This document shows, in pieces, positions 20,374 to 29,566 of a stretch of DNA of 64,000 nt (position 1 is the stretch's first letter; each line of letters opens with the position of its first letter). The position numbers and the translations under genes are program-made. Origin of the DNA: Desulfofustis limnaeus (GTDB taxonomy: Bacteria; Desulfobacterota; Desulfobulbia; Desulfobulbales; Desulfocapsaceae). Where the stretch lies: contig NZ_AP025516.1 in NCBI RefSeq assembly GCF_023169885.1, forward strand, positions 3,203,501 to 3,267,500, written 5' to 3'. Under the pieces are notes generated by a model that worked only from the letters and a program-made list of their open reading frames with translations, had not been told where the DNA came from and did not search any database.

Positions 20374-22593
20374 TCAGATCAGTAGTTCATCGGGTGCGTA
20401 GACCAGCGAACGATCCGCGCAAAACCCGAGATTATCATCGTACAAATTGCCATGTCCTTGCGCAAAGATACCGAGGTGGATTTCTTCAATAGCACGATCC
20501 GCCACTAGTCGCTCATGGACATTCCGTGGGAGATTGACCACATATCGTTGCGCTTGCCGAAGGATCCAACGTTCCGGTCCCTGGCGCCGCAATAATTCAA
20601 TTAGTTTGCCACCTTTTTCATAATGGACAAGCACGGGAACATAGGCACCTTCATCAATGAGTTTGAACTTCTCGGCAGCAGTGCGGAAGCTGATCCGTAA
20701 CTCGGGGTCATTACCGATTAATTCCAAAATATTTTCCCTGTCGAGCAGGGACCCACGTATCCAATAGAGCAAGCGAAAAAACTGCTCGAAGCGTTCTAGC
20801 GCTAGCGGATCAAATTTCTGTTCAACCAGAAGTTGACGACCGATCTCAGCTGCCTGACGAAGATAACCTACCGGTATCTCGCTTTCCGGCTGAAAGATGT
20901 AAACCAAACCTTGAGTAAGCACTCCTTCCCGATTGCATCGCCCGGCCGCTTGCGCTATGGAGTCCAGCCCGGCAATCGCCCGATAGACCACTGGAAAATC
21001 AAGGTCAACACCTGCTTCGACAAGCTGGGTACTGATTACTCTGGTTGGCATCTGGGCTTTCAGATTTGCTTTAATTTCATTAATCCGTTTCGACCGGTGC
21101 GCTCCGCACATGAGGGCGGACAGATGGAATGTACCTGCTGGCATTTTTTCCCAGAGGACACGAGCATCGTCACGCCGGTTCACGATACAGAGCACGGACT
21201 CATGGTCCGAAAGCCGTGAAGCGAGATCTTCCCAGGATAGAGGTATCGCAAGCCCCTCTATACTTTCAACCTTGGTGCGTTGCAAACGGTCATAGAGGTT
21301 CAATGAAGGCGGAATGATTTCTCTCAGACCGGGAAGGCCCGAGAATTCAAAGTCGCTGCCCTGGTGCGGGCCCAAAGCCGGCTGGGTTGCAGTGGAAAGC
21401 ACAAAGGTGACATCGTAATTCTCCTGCAACTCCCTCATTACTTCCAGAATGGGTTTAAGAAAATCCGTTGGCAGTAGCTGCGCTTCGTCTAGTATCACCA
21501 CACTTTGAGCGATGTTGTGGAGCTTGCGGCATCGGCTGGTGCGACTAGCAAACAAGGACTCGAAGAACTGCACCGTCGTTGTGACAATAAGGGGAGCATC
21601 CCAATTCTCGCATGCCAAACGACTGCGCGCATCTTCCTTCGAGGCCTCGCCTTGATCAAAATTACTGTGATGTTCCAGAACGGTCTCACCGAAGATGGCG
21701 CGGAACTGGTCCGCCGTCTGTTCAATGATACTCGTATACGGAATCACGTAGATGATTCGTCGTTTGTTCTGGACCTCCGCATGACGTAGAGCAAAAGCCA
21801 TGGATGAAAGCGTTTTACCGCCTCCAGTGGGCACGGTAAGCGTGAACAGACCAGGGGGATCTGTGGCCCTCGCGAGGCAGGCTTGCAACACTTCGGATCT
21901 GATATTGTTAACCTTCGTGGCCGGGGCCTCGGCTTTTTTTTTGTTCATATAGCTATCAAACAAAGGTGCCAGGTCGGAGAGCGTGGGGTACCCTAGACGT
22001 CGTCGGGCCTTGTCCGGTTCCATGAAGGCCTCAGTATCGAGAAAATCTGCATCGACAAGGCATGAAAAAAGCATACGCAACCAGAGTGAACGTGAAAATT
22101 CAGTCCCGTTTTTCGCCTTTTCCGCGGGCAGCGATTGCTCTGTGATCGTGGCAGGGACATCGACCTTGGTTACCATTGAAAGCAAATCCATTTGCTCCAA
22201 ACGCCATGAAAGTGATGCTCGCGGTGAAAGTTCGCTCTGCCAATCCGGCAATCCGGCATGGTGTCCCATAATGCAATAGGCTAAGATACGACCAATCTTA
22301 CCGAATCGATCTATGGCCAATAGCGCCCCAGCGGAAGAATGATTTACCCGCCCAGGTTTGCCTTCTAGATGGGCGTCGCTGACCTGCCGAATATACTCCT
22401 GAAATTCGCAAGAAAACTTTCCTACATCATGCCAGAGACCAGCAAGCCGCCCCCAGGATGCGGCGCCAAATACCGTTGCATGTTGCCCGGCCAACTCAGC
22501 GACTTTCTCCAAATGACTTTCTAGGCTTTGCCATTCTGAAGGTGGCTTGGAATGTGCCACTGGAACGAAGGCATCAGGATGATTCATCATCAC
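20374..22593 (-). CDS. cas3: CRISPR-associated nuclease-helicase Cas3
   Basis: A 739-residue effector that unwinds and degrades target DNA after Cascade recruitment. The HD nuclease domain has H55-D56 in LWHDVGKF and a later HH in MGHHAGLP. The SF2 helicase has Walker A VPTGGGKT (254-261), DEAQ (369-372), STATQP (motif III) and motif VI-like QAAGRCNREG. All active-site motifs are intact. First structural gene of the cas operon, 57 bases downstream of the WYL regulator gene. Confidence 0.97.
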   Translation of the reverse strand: MMMNHPDAFVPVAHSKPPSEWQSLESHLEKVAELAGQHATVFGAASWGRLAGLWHDVGKFSCEFQEYIRQVSDAHLEGKPGRVNHSSAGALLAIDRFGKIGRILAYCIMGHHAGLPDWQSELSPRASLSWRLEQMDLLSMVTKVDVPATITEQSLPAEKAKNGTEFSRSLWLRMLFSCLVDADFLDTEAFMEPDKARRRLGYPTLSDLAPLFDSYMNKKKAEAPATKVNNIRSEVLQACLARATDPPGLFTLTVPTGGGKTLSSMAFALRHAEVQNKRRIIYVIPYTSIIEQTADQFRAIFGETVLEHHSNFDQGEASKEDARSRLACENWDAPLIVTTTVQFFESLFASRTSRCRKLHNIAQSVVILDEAQLLPTDFLKPILEVMRELQENYDVTFVLSTATQPALGPHQGSDFEFSGLPGLREIIPPSLNLYDRLQRTKVESIEGLAIPLSWEDLASRLSDHESVLCIVNRRDDARVLWEKMPAGTFHLSALMCGAHRSKRINEIKANLKAQMPTRVISTQLVEAGVDLDFPVVYRAIAGLDSIAQAAGRCNREGVLTQGLVYIFQPESEIPVGYLRQAAEIGRQLLVEQKFDPLALERFEQFFRLLYWIRGSLLDRENILELIGNDPELRISFRTAAEKFKLIDEGAYVPVLVHYEKGGKLIELLRRQGPERWILRQAQRYVVNLPRNVHERLVADRAIEEIHLGIFAQGHGNLYDDNLGFCADRSLVYAPDELLI

Positions 22594-22650
22594 AAACCTC
22601 TTTCATCGCGTATCAAAACCAGCACGCTTGACTCTACCTTCCCCACCCTG

Positions 22651-23637
22651 TCAAACAGTGTCAGGGCTGCAAATATTTCTGAACATTTTTTCAATCTCAC
22701 TGCGGACGTGATTTCCCAGCTCCGCCGGCTCCACCACCCGCACCTCAGCGCCGTAGCTGAGGATATTTCTGGTTAATTCGCGAAAATCGGCGGTGGGAAA
22801 ACCGAGCAGCAAGCTACCGTCGGATTTAATTCTGGTCTGTTGGTGAGGATGCCAGATTTGCTCAAGGATGCGGGGGGCAATGGTATTTGAAAAATGCAGT
22901 GTTACCATGGTGGTGGTTTCGCCCTGCATGATCCCGAAGTGAATGCGGGTAAGATCTTTGATCGGCGGCAAATCTCTGGGAATTCGAATCGGCTTTTCGG
23001 CAAATTTAACCTGTTGCAGCCGGGAAAGGGCAAAGTCTCGAATGGCTTGTCTTGTTGAACACCACGCCAGCAGGTACCAGCTCCCCATGTAGTGCATCAG
23101 GTGAAGCGGCTGGATTGCCCTTTCTGAAGCGGTCCCGCCGTACGGGGATCGGTACTTGATACGCAACGACCGCTCATCAAAAAGAGCGCGAACTACCAGT
23201 CTGAAAATTTTCTCATCGACTCTGGCATACTCGATATTTTTTACGGAGATTTTGTCACTGAGCTTGTCCAGACAGGAGTATCCTTCCGTGCGGGAAAGAC
23301 TCAGCATCCGGCCGATCAAGCGGCAGAGATCATCTTTGACGGTGGTATCGGGGATGGTCGTGGCTAACCGTGCTGCCAACACCAAGGCCAGGAGGTTGGC
23401 CTCATCGAGCCAGTGAACCGGGATCTCGAAGGAGTTATCGGTGTAGCGGTAGCCGTTGTTTCGGCGATCAAAGACAAGGGGGGCTTGGAGTCGGCAACGG
23501 ATGAATTCGATGTCCCGTTGTGCTGTACGCTCCGAAACCTCGAACTCCTCGACCAAACTCCTGGAATTGGGGAACCGCAACCGCTTGACCTGGGAATGAA
23601 ACCAGATAAAGCGCTCGAACTTTAATCGTTCGGACAC
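22651..23637 (-). CDS. WYL-domain transcriptional regulator
   Basis: A 328-residue protein with an N-terminal winged HTH (SRSLVEEFEVSERTAQRDIEF, about 25-47), a central WYL domain (YRSPYGG...AIQPLHLMHYMGSWYLLAWC) and a C-terminal WCX-like extension (APRILEQIWHPHQQ). The GTG start at 23637 has AGAGGAT 4 bases upstream. WYL regulators are often encoded beside CRISPR-Cas and other defence loci and may sense nucleic acids or nucleotides. Same strand as cas3, 57 bases away, so either the first gene of the cas operon or its local regulator. Confidence 0.9.
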   Translation of the reverse strand: MSERLKFERFIWFHSQVKRLRFPNSRSLVEEFEVSERTAQRDIEFIRCRLQAPLVFDRRNNGYRYTDNSFEIPVHWLDEANLLALVLAARLATTIPDTTVKDDLCRLIGRMLSLSRTEGYSCLDKLSDKISVKNIEYARVDEKIFRLVVRALFDERSLRIKYRSPYGGTASERAIQPLHLMHYMGSWYLLAWCSTRQAIRDFALSRLQQVKFAEKPIRIPRDLPPIKDLTRIHFGIMQGETTTMVTLHFSNTIAPRILEQIWHPHQQTRIKSDGSLLLGFPTADFRELTRNILSYGAEVRVVEPAELGNHVRSEIEKMFRNICSPDTV

Positions 23638-23756
23638 CCGATCCTCTTGAGCTAGAGTAGCTGGATCTTCCTATCGCACCCATCGACCCCTTTTTCTCTA
23701 ACATACCGAGGATGCACGATCAACCAATAAACATCATTGATGATTTCGTGAAAAGC

Positions 23757-23800
23757 AAAAAGCCCGCAAACCGTTACCGGCTGCGGGCTTTTTGTTTTTG
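23757..23800. terminator. Bidirectional rho-independent terminator
   Basis: AAAAAGCCCGCA (23757-23768) pairs with TGCGGGCTTTTT (23782-23793), giving a GC-rich stem with T-runs on both strands (TTTTTGTTTTTG on plus, TTTTTGCTTTT on minus). On the minus strand it ends the gap-rimI-pgk-tpiA-secG-tRNA-Leu transcript and insulates it from the WYL/cas operon. Confidence 0.9.
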
Positions 23801-23824
23801 TGTGGACTGCTATGGACTATCACC

Positions 23825-23910
23825 TGGTGCCGAAGGCGAGACTCGAACTCGCACGGGCGTGGCCCACTACCCCCTCAAGATAGCGTGTCTACCAATTCCA
23901 CCACTTCGGC
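23825..23910 (-). tRNA. tRNA-Leu (GAG)
   Basis: Minus strand: acceptor GCCGAAG (23910-23904) pairs with CTTCGGC, followed by A and an encoded CCA at 23827-23825. The anticodon stem CTATC/GGTAG encloses loop TTGAGGG, giving anticodon GAG. The long variable arm (GGGCCACGCCC) is typical of leucine tRNA. The T-loop GTTCGAGTC is intact. It is the last element of the glycolytic operon, 8 bases after the secG stop, and may be processed from that transcript. Confidence 0.97.
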
Positions 23911-23918
23911 ATATTCTC

Positions 23919-24314
23919 TTACTGGGCCGGCGTCTCCCCTCCCTGTTGGGCTGGTGCCGGGGGCGGCTCGGCGACTGCGGGTGCGGTTTCCGAGCCTTCG
24001 GGAACGACCGTTTGTGCCTGCGGTTCGACGGTCGACTCGACCGGCGGCTTTTCCTCGACAGCTCGGCTCATGACCGATCCGGCGCTGTTCTGCGAGGCAA
24101 TATAGGCCAATGCCACCGAAGTGACCATGAAGATCACCGCTGACAAGGTGGTGATCTTGTTCAGCAGCGGCAACGGTCCTTCAGTTCCGAACAGGGACTG
24201 ACTGGATCCGCCGAACGTTGCACCGATGTCAGCGCCCTTACCGTGTTGCAGTAACACGATGCCTATGAGGAACAGGCAGACGACGACATGGACGATGATC
24301 AGCAGGGTTTCCAT
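23919..24314 (-). CDS. secG: Preprotein translocase subunit SecG
   Basis: A 131-residue inner-membrane protein with two hydrophobic segments (3-21 and about 52-72) and the SecG motif HGKGADIGATFGGSSQSLFG between them. It stimulates SecYEG-dependent translocation. The C-terminal 55 residues are a Pro/Ala/Glu-rich tail, longer than in E. coli. It begins 3 bases after tpiA, a neighbourhood seen in many bacteria. Confidence 0.95.
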   Translation of the reverse strand: METLLIIVHVVVCLFLIGIVLLQHGKGADIGATFGGSSQSLFGTEGPLPLLNKITTLSAVIFMVTSVALAYIASQNSAGSVMSRAVEEKPPVESTVEPQAQTVVPEGSETAPAVAEPPPAPAQQGGETPAQ

Positions 24315-24317
24315 CTT

Positions 24318-25082
24318 TCAACGACTACTGGCAAAATGAATAATCCGCCCGAACGACTCGACGTCCAAGGCGGCTCCACCGACCAGCGCACCGTCGATGT
24401 CGGGCTGCGCCATCAACTCGTCAATGTTGGTCGGTTTGACCGAGCCACCATACACTATCCGTACCTGGTCGGCAATATCTTTTTCGAAGAGATCGGCCAA
24501 CACGTGCCGGATGAAGGCATGGGCTTCCTGCGCCTGGGCGGAGGTCGCCGTCTTGCCGGTACCGATGGCCCACACCGGTTCATAGGCGACCACCACGCTG
24601 CTCATCTGAGCCCCACCGACATCGGCCAATCCGGCACGAAGCTGCCGTTCCAGCACGTCCAGTGTACGGTTAGCCTCCCGCTCCTCCAATGTCTCGCCGA
24701 TGCATAGGATAGCCGTCAACCCGAACTGGAGCGCCCCTTTGAGCCGGCGGTTGACGAGGCTGTCCGACTCCCCGAAGAGTTGCCGCCGTTCCGAATGCCC
24801 GATCAGGGCTGCGCTCGCCCCCGCATCGCGCAACATTACCGGTGATATCTCGCCGGTAAAGGCTCCTTTGCCCTCCCAGCAGACGTTCTGTCCGGCCAGG
24901 ATGATTGCCGTATCTCTGAGGATATGCGAAACCTCGCTGATAACGGTGAAAGGTGGGGCGACTAATACGTCCCGATCATCCAGGCCACGGCAGTGTGCTT
25001 TCAAACCGGCAGCCAACTGACAGGCGTCGACCAGGACGCCGTGCATCTTCCAGTTCCCGGCAATCAATGGTTTCCTCGCCAT
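24318..25082 (-). CDS. tpiA: Triosephosphate isomerase
   Basis: A 254-residue TIM barrel interconverting DHAP and glyceraldehyde-3-phosphate. Catalytic Lys in AGNWKMHG, His in LIGHSERR, Glu in VAYEPVWAIGTGKTA, and the phosphate loop YGGSVKPTN are all present. It lies 12 bases downstream of pgk and upstream of secG. Confidence 0.98.
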   Translation of the reverse strand: MARKPLIAGNWKMHGVLVDACQLAAGLKAHCRGLDDRDVLVAPPFTVISEVSHILRDTAIILAGQNVCWEGKGAFTGEISPVMLRDAGASAALIGHSERRQLFGESDSLVNRRLKGALQFGLTAILCIGETLEEREANRTLDVLERQLRAGLADVGGAQMSSVVVAYEPVWAIGTGKTATSAQAQEAHAFIRHVLADLFEKDIADQVRIVYGGSVKPTNIDELMAQPDIDGALVGGAALDVESFGRIIHFASSR

Positions 25083-25094
25083 GGTTCGTCCTCC

Positions 25095-26276
25095 CTACGG
25101 TTGGTCGGTTAAGGCGGCGATTCCCGGCAAGATCTTGCCTTCCATCATTTCCAGAAAAGCACCGCCGCCGGTGGACATGAAGCCGATTTCGGTTGCTACC
25201 CCAGCCTTTTTAATGGCCGCGTTGGAGTCCCCGCCGCCGGTGATCGACAGGGCATGCCCGGAAGCAATGGCCTGGGCCAGGGCCATAGTGCCACGGGCAA
25301 AGGGATCCATCTCGAAGGCCCCCATCGGCCCGTTCCAGACGACGGTTCGGGCATCGGCCAAGGCCTCGATGAAATAGGCAACCGTGGCCGGGCCGATGTC
25401 CAGCGCCAACCACTCGTTCGGGATGTCCTGGTAGGTGACGTTCTTGGTTACCGCATCGGCGTCGAACTGCTCGGCGACGACAAAGTCCACCGGCAGGTAG
25501 ACTTTGACTCCGGCCGCCGCGGCCTTTTTAAGCAGGCGATCAGCGGCCTCGAGCAGATCATCCTCAACCAGCGAAGCGCCGACGCCGATACCGCGGCTCT
25601 TCAGAAAGGTATTGGCCATGGCCCCGCCGATGACCAGCCGGTCAACCCGAGGCAGGATATGCTCGAGCACCCCGAGCTTCGAGGAAACCTTGGCTCCGCC
25701 AACCACGGCGGCCAGCGGTCGAACCGGATCCTCCATGGCCCGCTGGAAATACTCAACCTCTTTCTGCAACAAAAAACCGGCCGCTTTCTCGGCCACCCGT
25801 TCCGGAACCCCGACCACCGACGCGTGCGCCCGGTGGGATACGGCAAAAGCGTCATTCACATACACCTCGGCCAGCGCCGCAAGCTGGGCGGAGAAGGCAG
25901 GATCGTTCTTGGTTTCCTGCTCGTAAAAGCGCAGGTTTTCCAACATGACCACCTCACCGTCGGCCAGACTCCCGGCCAACCGCTCCACTTCCGGCCCGAC
26001 ACAGTCCGGCGCCATGACCACCGGGCACCCGAGTACCGCCTCCAGATGCGCGGCCACCGGCGCCATGCTCAATTCATCAACCCGTTTTCCTTTGGGTCGG
26101 CCGCGATGCGAACAGATCAACAAGCGGGCACCCCGCTCCTGGAGGTACCTCAAGGTCGGAACCGCCTCGCGGATACGGATGTCATCGGTTATCACCGCCC
26201 CGTCCATGGGCACGTTGAAATCGACCCTGACCAGCACCTTTTTCCCCTGCACGTCAAGATCACGAATGGTTTTCAT
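25095..26276 (-). CDS. pgk: Phosphoglycerate kinase
   Basis: A 393-residue two-domain kinase for ATP formation from 1,3-bisphosphoglycerate. Signature segments: VRVDFNVPMD near the start, ICSHRGRPKG, LENLRFYEQE, the hinge KVSSKLGVLEHIL and C-terminal GGGDSNAAIKKAG. It overlaps rimI by 17 bases upstream and precedes tpiA by 12, so translation is probably coupled within the glycolytic operon. Confidence 0.98.
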   Translation of the reverse strand: MKTIRDLDVQGKKVLVRVDFNVPMDGAVITDDIRIREAVPTLRYLQERGARLLICSHRGRPKGKRVDELSMAPVAAHLEAVLGCPVVMAPDCVGPEVERLAGSLADGEVVMLENLRFYEQETKNDPAFSAQLAALAEVYVNDAFAVSHRAHASVVGVPERVAEKAAGFLLQKEVEYFQRAMEDPVRPLAAVVGGAKVSSKLGVLEHILPRVDRLVIGGAMANTFLKSRGIGVGASLVEDDLLEAADRLLKKAAAAGVKVYLPVDFVVAEQFDADAVTKNVTYQDIPNEWLALDIGPATVAYFIEALADARTVVWNGPMGAFEMDPFARGTMALAQAIASGHALSITGGGDSNAAIKKAGVATEIGFMSTGGGAFLEMMEGKILPGIAALTDQP

Positions 26277-26745
26277 CTTTTCCTCCTTGCCGGAACTCCT
26301 TGCTCATGACCACGGCATCGTCTTCAGGCGCCTGGTAATACCTGCGGCGCCTGCCAACGACAACATAGCCAAAACGCCCGTATAATTCGAGAGCGGCCCA
26401 GTTCTCCGATCGAACTTCAAGAAACAGGCCCCTCACTCCCTGTTGTTGTAACCGGGTTTCCCACTCCCGCAGCAAACGGGTACCGATGCCCCGGCGGCGG
26501 TAGCGACCATCGACTGATAGCTTCAGCAATTCCCCTTCATCCCCGCAAAAACGCCCGCAACACCAGCCAATCACCGTTTCGTCCAAAACGGCCACCACTG
26601 CCAGGCGTTGCGGGTCGGTCAACTCCTCGGCAACAAGCGCATCCGGCCATGGCGAGAAGGCTTGTCGCTCGAGCCTCGCGACCGCCGCCACATCACCGAC
26701 TGTAAGCGGCCGAATGGCGAAGGCTTCACACCATGGAATCGGCAA
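26260..26745 (-). CDS. rimI: GNAT N-acetyltransferase, RimI-like
   Basis: A 161-residue GNAT fold with the acetyl-CoA loop RYRRRGIGTRLL (Q/RxxGxG) at about 80-91 and the RimI-type C-terminal EVRSENWAALELYGRFGYVVVGRRRRYY. RimI acetylates the N-terminal Ala of ribosomal protein S18; related GNATs have other targets. It overlaps gap by 20 bases and pgk by 17, so it sits inside a glycolytic operon, an unusual place for rimI. The family is secure but the exact substrate is not. Confidence 0.85.
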   Translation of the reverse strand: MPIPWCEAFAIRPLTVGDVAAVARLERQAFSPWPDALVAEELTDPQRLAVVAVLDETVIGWCCGRFCGDEGELLKLSVDGRYRRRGIGTRLLREWETRLQQQGVRGLFLEVRSENWAALELYGRFGYVVVGRRRRYYQAPEDDAVVMSKEFRQGGKDENHS

Positions 26746-27940
26746 TTTTCACCGTCAGGTCGGCAAGCATGTTGGTATAGCTTCCCAGTTCATTATCGTA
26801 CCAGCCATAGATCACCGCCTGGGTCACCGGAACCTCGAGCAGCGAGTCCTGAGAGGCGGCCTGTTTCGCCGGAGTCCTTGACAGGTTGACGAAAATAGAG
26901 GCGGTCCTGGTGTGGGTCTCGGTGCCTTCGATGATCGCAGCGGCGCGAGGTACGCCAATGATATCGGAAGAAACGTTCTGCTGTTCGCTGTAGACCAGAT
27001 ACGGGCTTTGTTCGGCGTAATCCCGGTAGACGCCATTGATGAAATCACGCTGAGTCGGTTTCCCCGGTTCGTCCTGGATGTTGATGACCAGGATGATCAG
27101 GGAGCCGGTGGACGTCGGGATGCGCACCGATTCGGCAATGAAGCCGATATTCTTCATTTCCGGAATGACCAGGGACAGCGCCTTGGCGGCACCGGTAGTG
27201 GTCAGAATGATATTGTTGAGGATGGAGCGGTTCTTGCGCAGATCGGTGGCGCCGGCTCCGGGCAATCGATCGAGGACCTGCTGGGTGCCGGTGGCGGCAT
27301 GGACGGTCACCATCGAGGCGCTCAACAGATTCTCCGCACCGATACGCTCCAGCAGCGGTTTGATCATATACGACAGACACGTGGTCGTGCAGGATGCGGC
27401 GGAGATGACCCGGTGCCGGGCCCCCTGATAGTCGTCGTCGTTGATCCCCATGACCATGGTGATGGCATCACTGGGCATCTCCAGCCCCTTGGCCTTGATC
27501 TTGAACGGTGCTGAAAGAATCACTTTAGCAGCGCCCGCGTCCAGATGCCCGCGCAGCGCGCCTTTGGCATCGCCGCCGTCGGCCGTCGGGTCCTTGAACA
27601 CCCCGGTGGTGTCGACCACCAGATCGACGCCGTTGTCCCGCCAGGGAATATCCTTGGGGTTTCGATCGCGGCGTAAAATGCGCACCGGGACGCCATTAAT
27701 CTTCATCCGACCGGTCTCGTCGCTCAACTCCTCGATCACCCGCCCGGCCTGGTGGCCGTACAAATACGTACCGAGTCGGCCGTAGGTGGAATCACGCTCG
27801 ATGGCGGCGGCCAAATCGTCAAGGCTGTTGCCGACGTTACGACCTATATTGACAGTGATCTCCGAAAAGTGTTTCCGGGAGACATGCGTCCACAAGCTCA
27901 GCTTACCGATGCGACCCAAACCGTTTATTCCTAATTTCAT
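26726..27940 (-). CDS. gap: Glyceraldehyde-3-phosphate dehydrogenase, long form
   Basis: The NAD-binding motif INGLGRIGK, catalytic Cys in SAASCTTTCLS, VHAATGTQQVLD with the catalytic His, and WYDNELGSYTNML identify GAPDH. At 404 residues it is about 70 longer than ordinary GapA. Extra sequence lies in the coenzyme domain (ADGGDAKGALRGHLDAG region) and near RDYAEQSPYLVYSEQQ. The usual SCTTNC is SCTTTC here. An AAGGAGG ribosome binding site fixes the ATG at 27940. First gene of the gap-rimI-pgk-tpiA-secG operon. Confidence 0.93.
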   Translation of the reverse strand: MKLGINGLGRIGKLSLWTHVSRKHFSEITVNIGRNVGNSLDDLAAAIERDSTYGRLGTYLYGHQAGRVIEELSDETGRMKINGVPVRILRRDRNPKDIPWRDNGVDLVVDTTGVFKDPTADGGDAKGALRGHLDAGAAKVILSAPFKIKAKGLEMPSDAITMVMGINDDDYQGARHRVISAASCTTTCLSYMIKPLLERIGAENLLSASMVTVHAATGTQQVLDRLPGAGATDLRKNRSILNNIILTTTGAAKALSLVIPEMKNIGFIAESVRIPTSTGSLIILVINIQDEPGKPTQRDFINGVYRDYAEQSPYLVYSEQQNVSSDIIGVPRAAAIIEGTETHTRTASIFVNLSRTPAKQAASQDSLLEVPVTQAVIYGWYDNELGSYTNMLADLTVKIADSMV

Positions 27941-28135
27941 GGGAAGGTTCCTCCTTTGGTGGTATAAAAGGACGGCATCATCCCCGACCGGGCGGGCGTC
28001 CCGGCTGCTTTACACCGGCGCAGCCTTCGGGGGTGACGGCAGGACACACGAAACCGCGAGAGCCGTTTCGTCGAGAATCAACCTGTAGCATACGTCATTA
28101 ATAGCACTTGCAATCCCAAAGTTCCAGTCCAAATC

Positions 28136-28843
28136 ATGCAGTTTACCGAACCACTCAAACCAGCCACGCTGATCCGCCGATACAAACGGTTCCTCGCCGA
28201 TCTCTGCCTGCCGGACGGCCGGATACTTACCGTTCACTGCCCGAATTCCGGCTCGATGAAGACCTGCAGCGAACCGGGGAGTCCCGTCTATTATTCCCGG
28301 TCTGCCAATCCCGGCCGCACCTACCCTCATACCCTGGAGATGGTGGCCTCAGAAGGGACCTGGGTCGGCATCAATACCGGCCGGAGCAATACCATCGTCG
28401 CTGAAGCTCTGTTGCGCGGCTCGATCACAGAAATCGCTCCGGTCGAATCACTGAAAAAAGAAGTTAGGACATCAACCGGCAACCGGCTCGATCTGGTAGC
28501 CCTGAGCAACGGCGTCGACACCTATATCGAAGTGAAGAATTGTACCTACGTGGAAGACCGCTGCGCCCTCTTCCCCGATGCGGTAACCGCCCGCGGCACC
28601 AAGCACCTGCAGGAGCTGACCAGACTTGTCCGGGACGGCCGGCGAGCGGTCATCTTCTTCCTGATACAGCGCCTCGATGCCGACCGGTTCGCACCAGCCG
28701 GAAAAATCGATCCGCTCTATGCCGAAACCCTGAGCACCGCTCAATCCGTAGGGGTCGAAGTGCTTGCCTATCAAGCCTCGGTCAGCCCGACAGCCATCGA
28801 CATCGTGCGACCGCTGCCGCTCGATGTTCCCCCCTCACTCTGA
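28136..28843 (+). CDS. sfsA: Sugar fermentation stimulation protein SfsA homologue
   Basis: A 235-residue protein of the SfsA family, with HCPNSGSMKTC, ANPGRTYPHTLEMV, VEVKN-like YIEVKNCTYVED, FPDAVTARGTKHLQEL and AVIFFLIQRLDADRFAPA, the nuclease-like core. Molecular function is poorly known; in E. coli it affects maltose metabolism and binds DNA. The start has no clear Shine-Dalgarno. It is 15 bases upstream of queC and divergent from gap. Confidence 0.93.
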   Translation: MQFTEPLKPATLIRRYKRFLADLCLPDGRILTVHCPNSGSMKTCSEPGSPVYYSRSANPGRTYPHTLEMVASEGTWVGINTGRSNTIVAEALLRGSITEIAPVESLKKEVRTSTGNRLDLVALSNGVDTYIEVKNCTYVEDRCALFPDAVTARGTKHLQELTRLVRDGRRAVIFFLIQRLDADRFAPAGKIDPLYAETLSTAQSVGVEVLAYQASVSPTAIDIVRPLPLDVPPSL

Positions 28844-28858
28844 TCTTATTGCTACGTC

Positions 28859-29560
28859 ATGGACCAGCACCACAAGCGGCCGCGCGCCGTCATCCTTCTC
28901 AGCGGCGGCCTCGACTCGACTACGGTCTTGGCTCTGGCCACCGCCGAAGGCAGGGAATGCTATTGCCTGAGCTTTCGTTACGGGCAGAAACAACAGATAG
29001 AAGTGGAACGGGCCCGCCGGGTTGCCGAACGCTTCCAGGCCAGACAACACCTGGTGCTCAACCTCGACCTGGGACTGATCGGCGGGTCGGCCTTAACCGC
29101 CGACATTCCCGTGCCCAAGGACCGCACTGTGGAAACAAGCAACGAAATCCCGGTCACCTATGTCCCGGCCCGCAACACCGTCATGCTCGCCCATGCCCTG
29201 GCCTGGGCCGAGGTGATCGACGCCTCCGAAATCTATATCGGGGTCAACGCCGTCGATTATTCCGGCTATCCCGACTGCCGCCCGGAATTCATCGAGGCCT
29301 TCACCACCCTCGCCAATCTGGCCACCAAAGCAGGCAGCACCGGAGCCACTCGCTTTGCCATCCGAGCCCCGCTGATGCATATGAGCAAGGCCGACATCAT
29401 CCGCACCGGGCTGCGGCTCAAGGTGGATTACGGCCAGACGCACAGTTGCTATGATCCGGAAGCGGCGGCCGCCTGTGGCCGATGCGACGCCTGTCGCCTG
29501 CGGCTGCAGGGGTTCGCGGAAGTGGGAGTAGCTGATCCGGCACCCTATCGGAATAGATAG
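28859..29560 (+). CDS. queC: 7-cyano-7-deazaguanine synthase
   Basis: A 233-residue ATP-dependent enzyme that converts 7-carboxy-7-deazaguanine to preQ0 in queuosine synthesis. It has the PP-loop SGGLDST near the N-terminus, [10 protein letters not shown], and the zinc site near the C-terminus ([10 protein letters not shown] with an upstream Cys in HSCYDPE). Full length. Probably co-transcribed with sfsA; it ends 6 bases from the convergent pyrC gene. queD and queE are not in the window. Confidence 0.97.
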   Translation: MDQHHKRPRAVILLSGGLDSTTVLALATAEGRECYCLSFRYGQKQQIEVERARRVAERFQARQHLVLNLDLGLIGGSALTADIPVPKDRTVETSNEIPVTYVPARNTVMLAHALAWAEVIDASEIYIGVNAVDYSGYPDCRPEFIEAFTTLANLATKAGSTGATRFAIRAPLMHMSKADIIRTGLRLKVDYGQTHSCYDPEAAAACGRCDACRLRLQGFAEVGVADPAPYRNR

Positions 29561-29566
29561 AAGGAA

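Noticed and set aside
25254-26309. 351-codon frame opposite pgk
   Set aside because: Antisense shadow of phosphoglycerate kinase.
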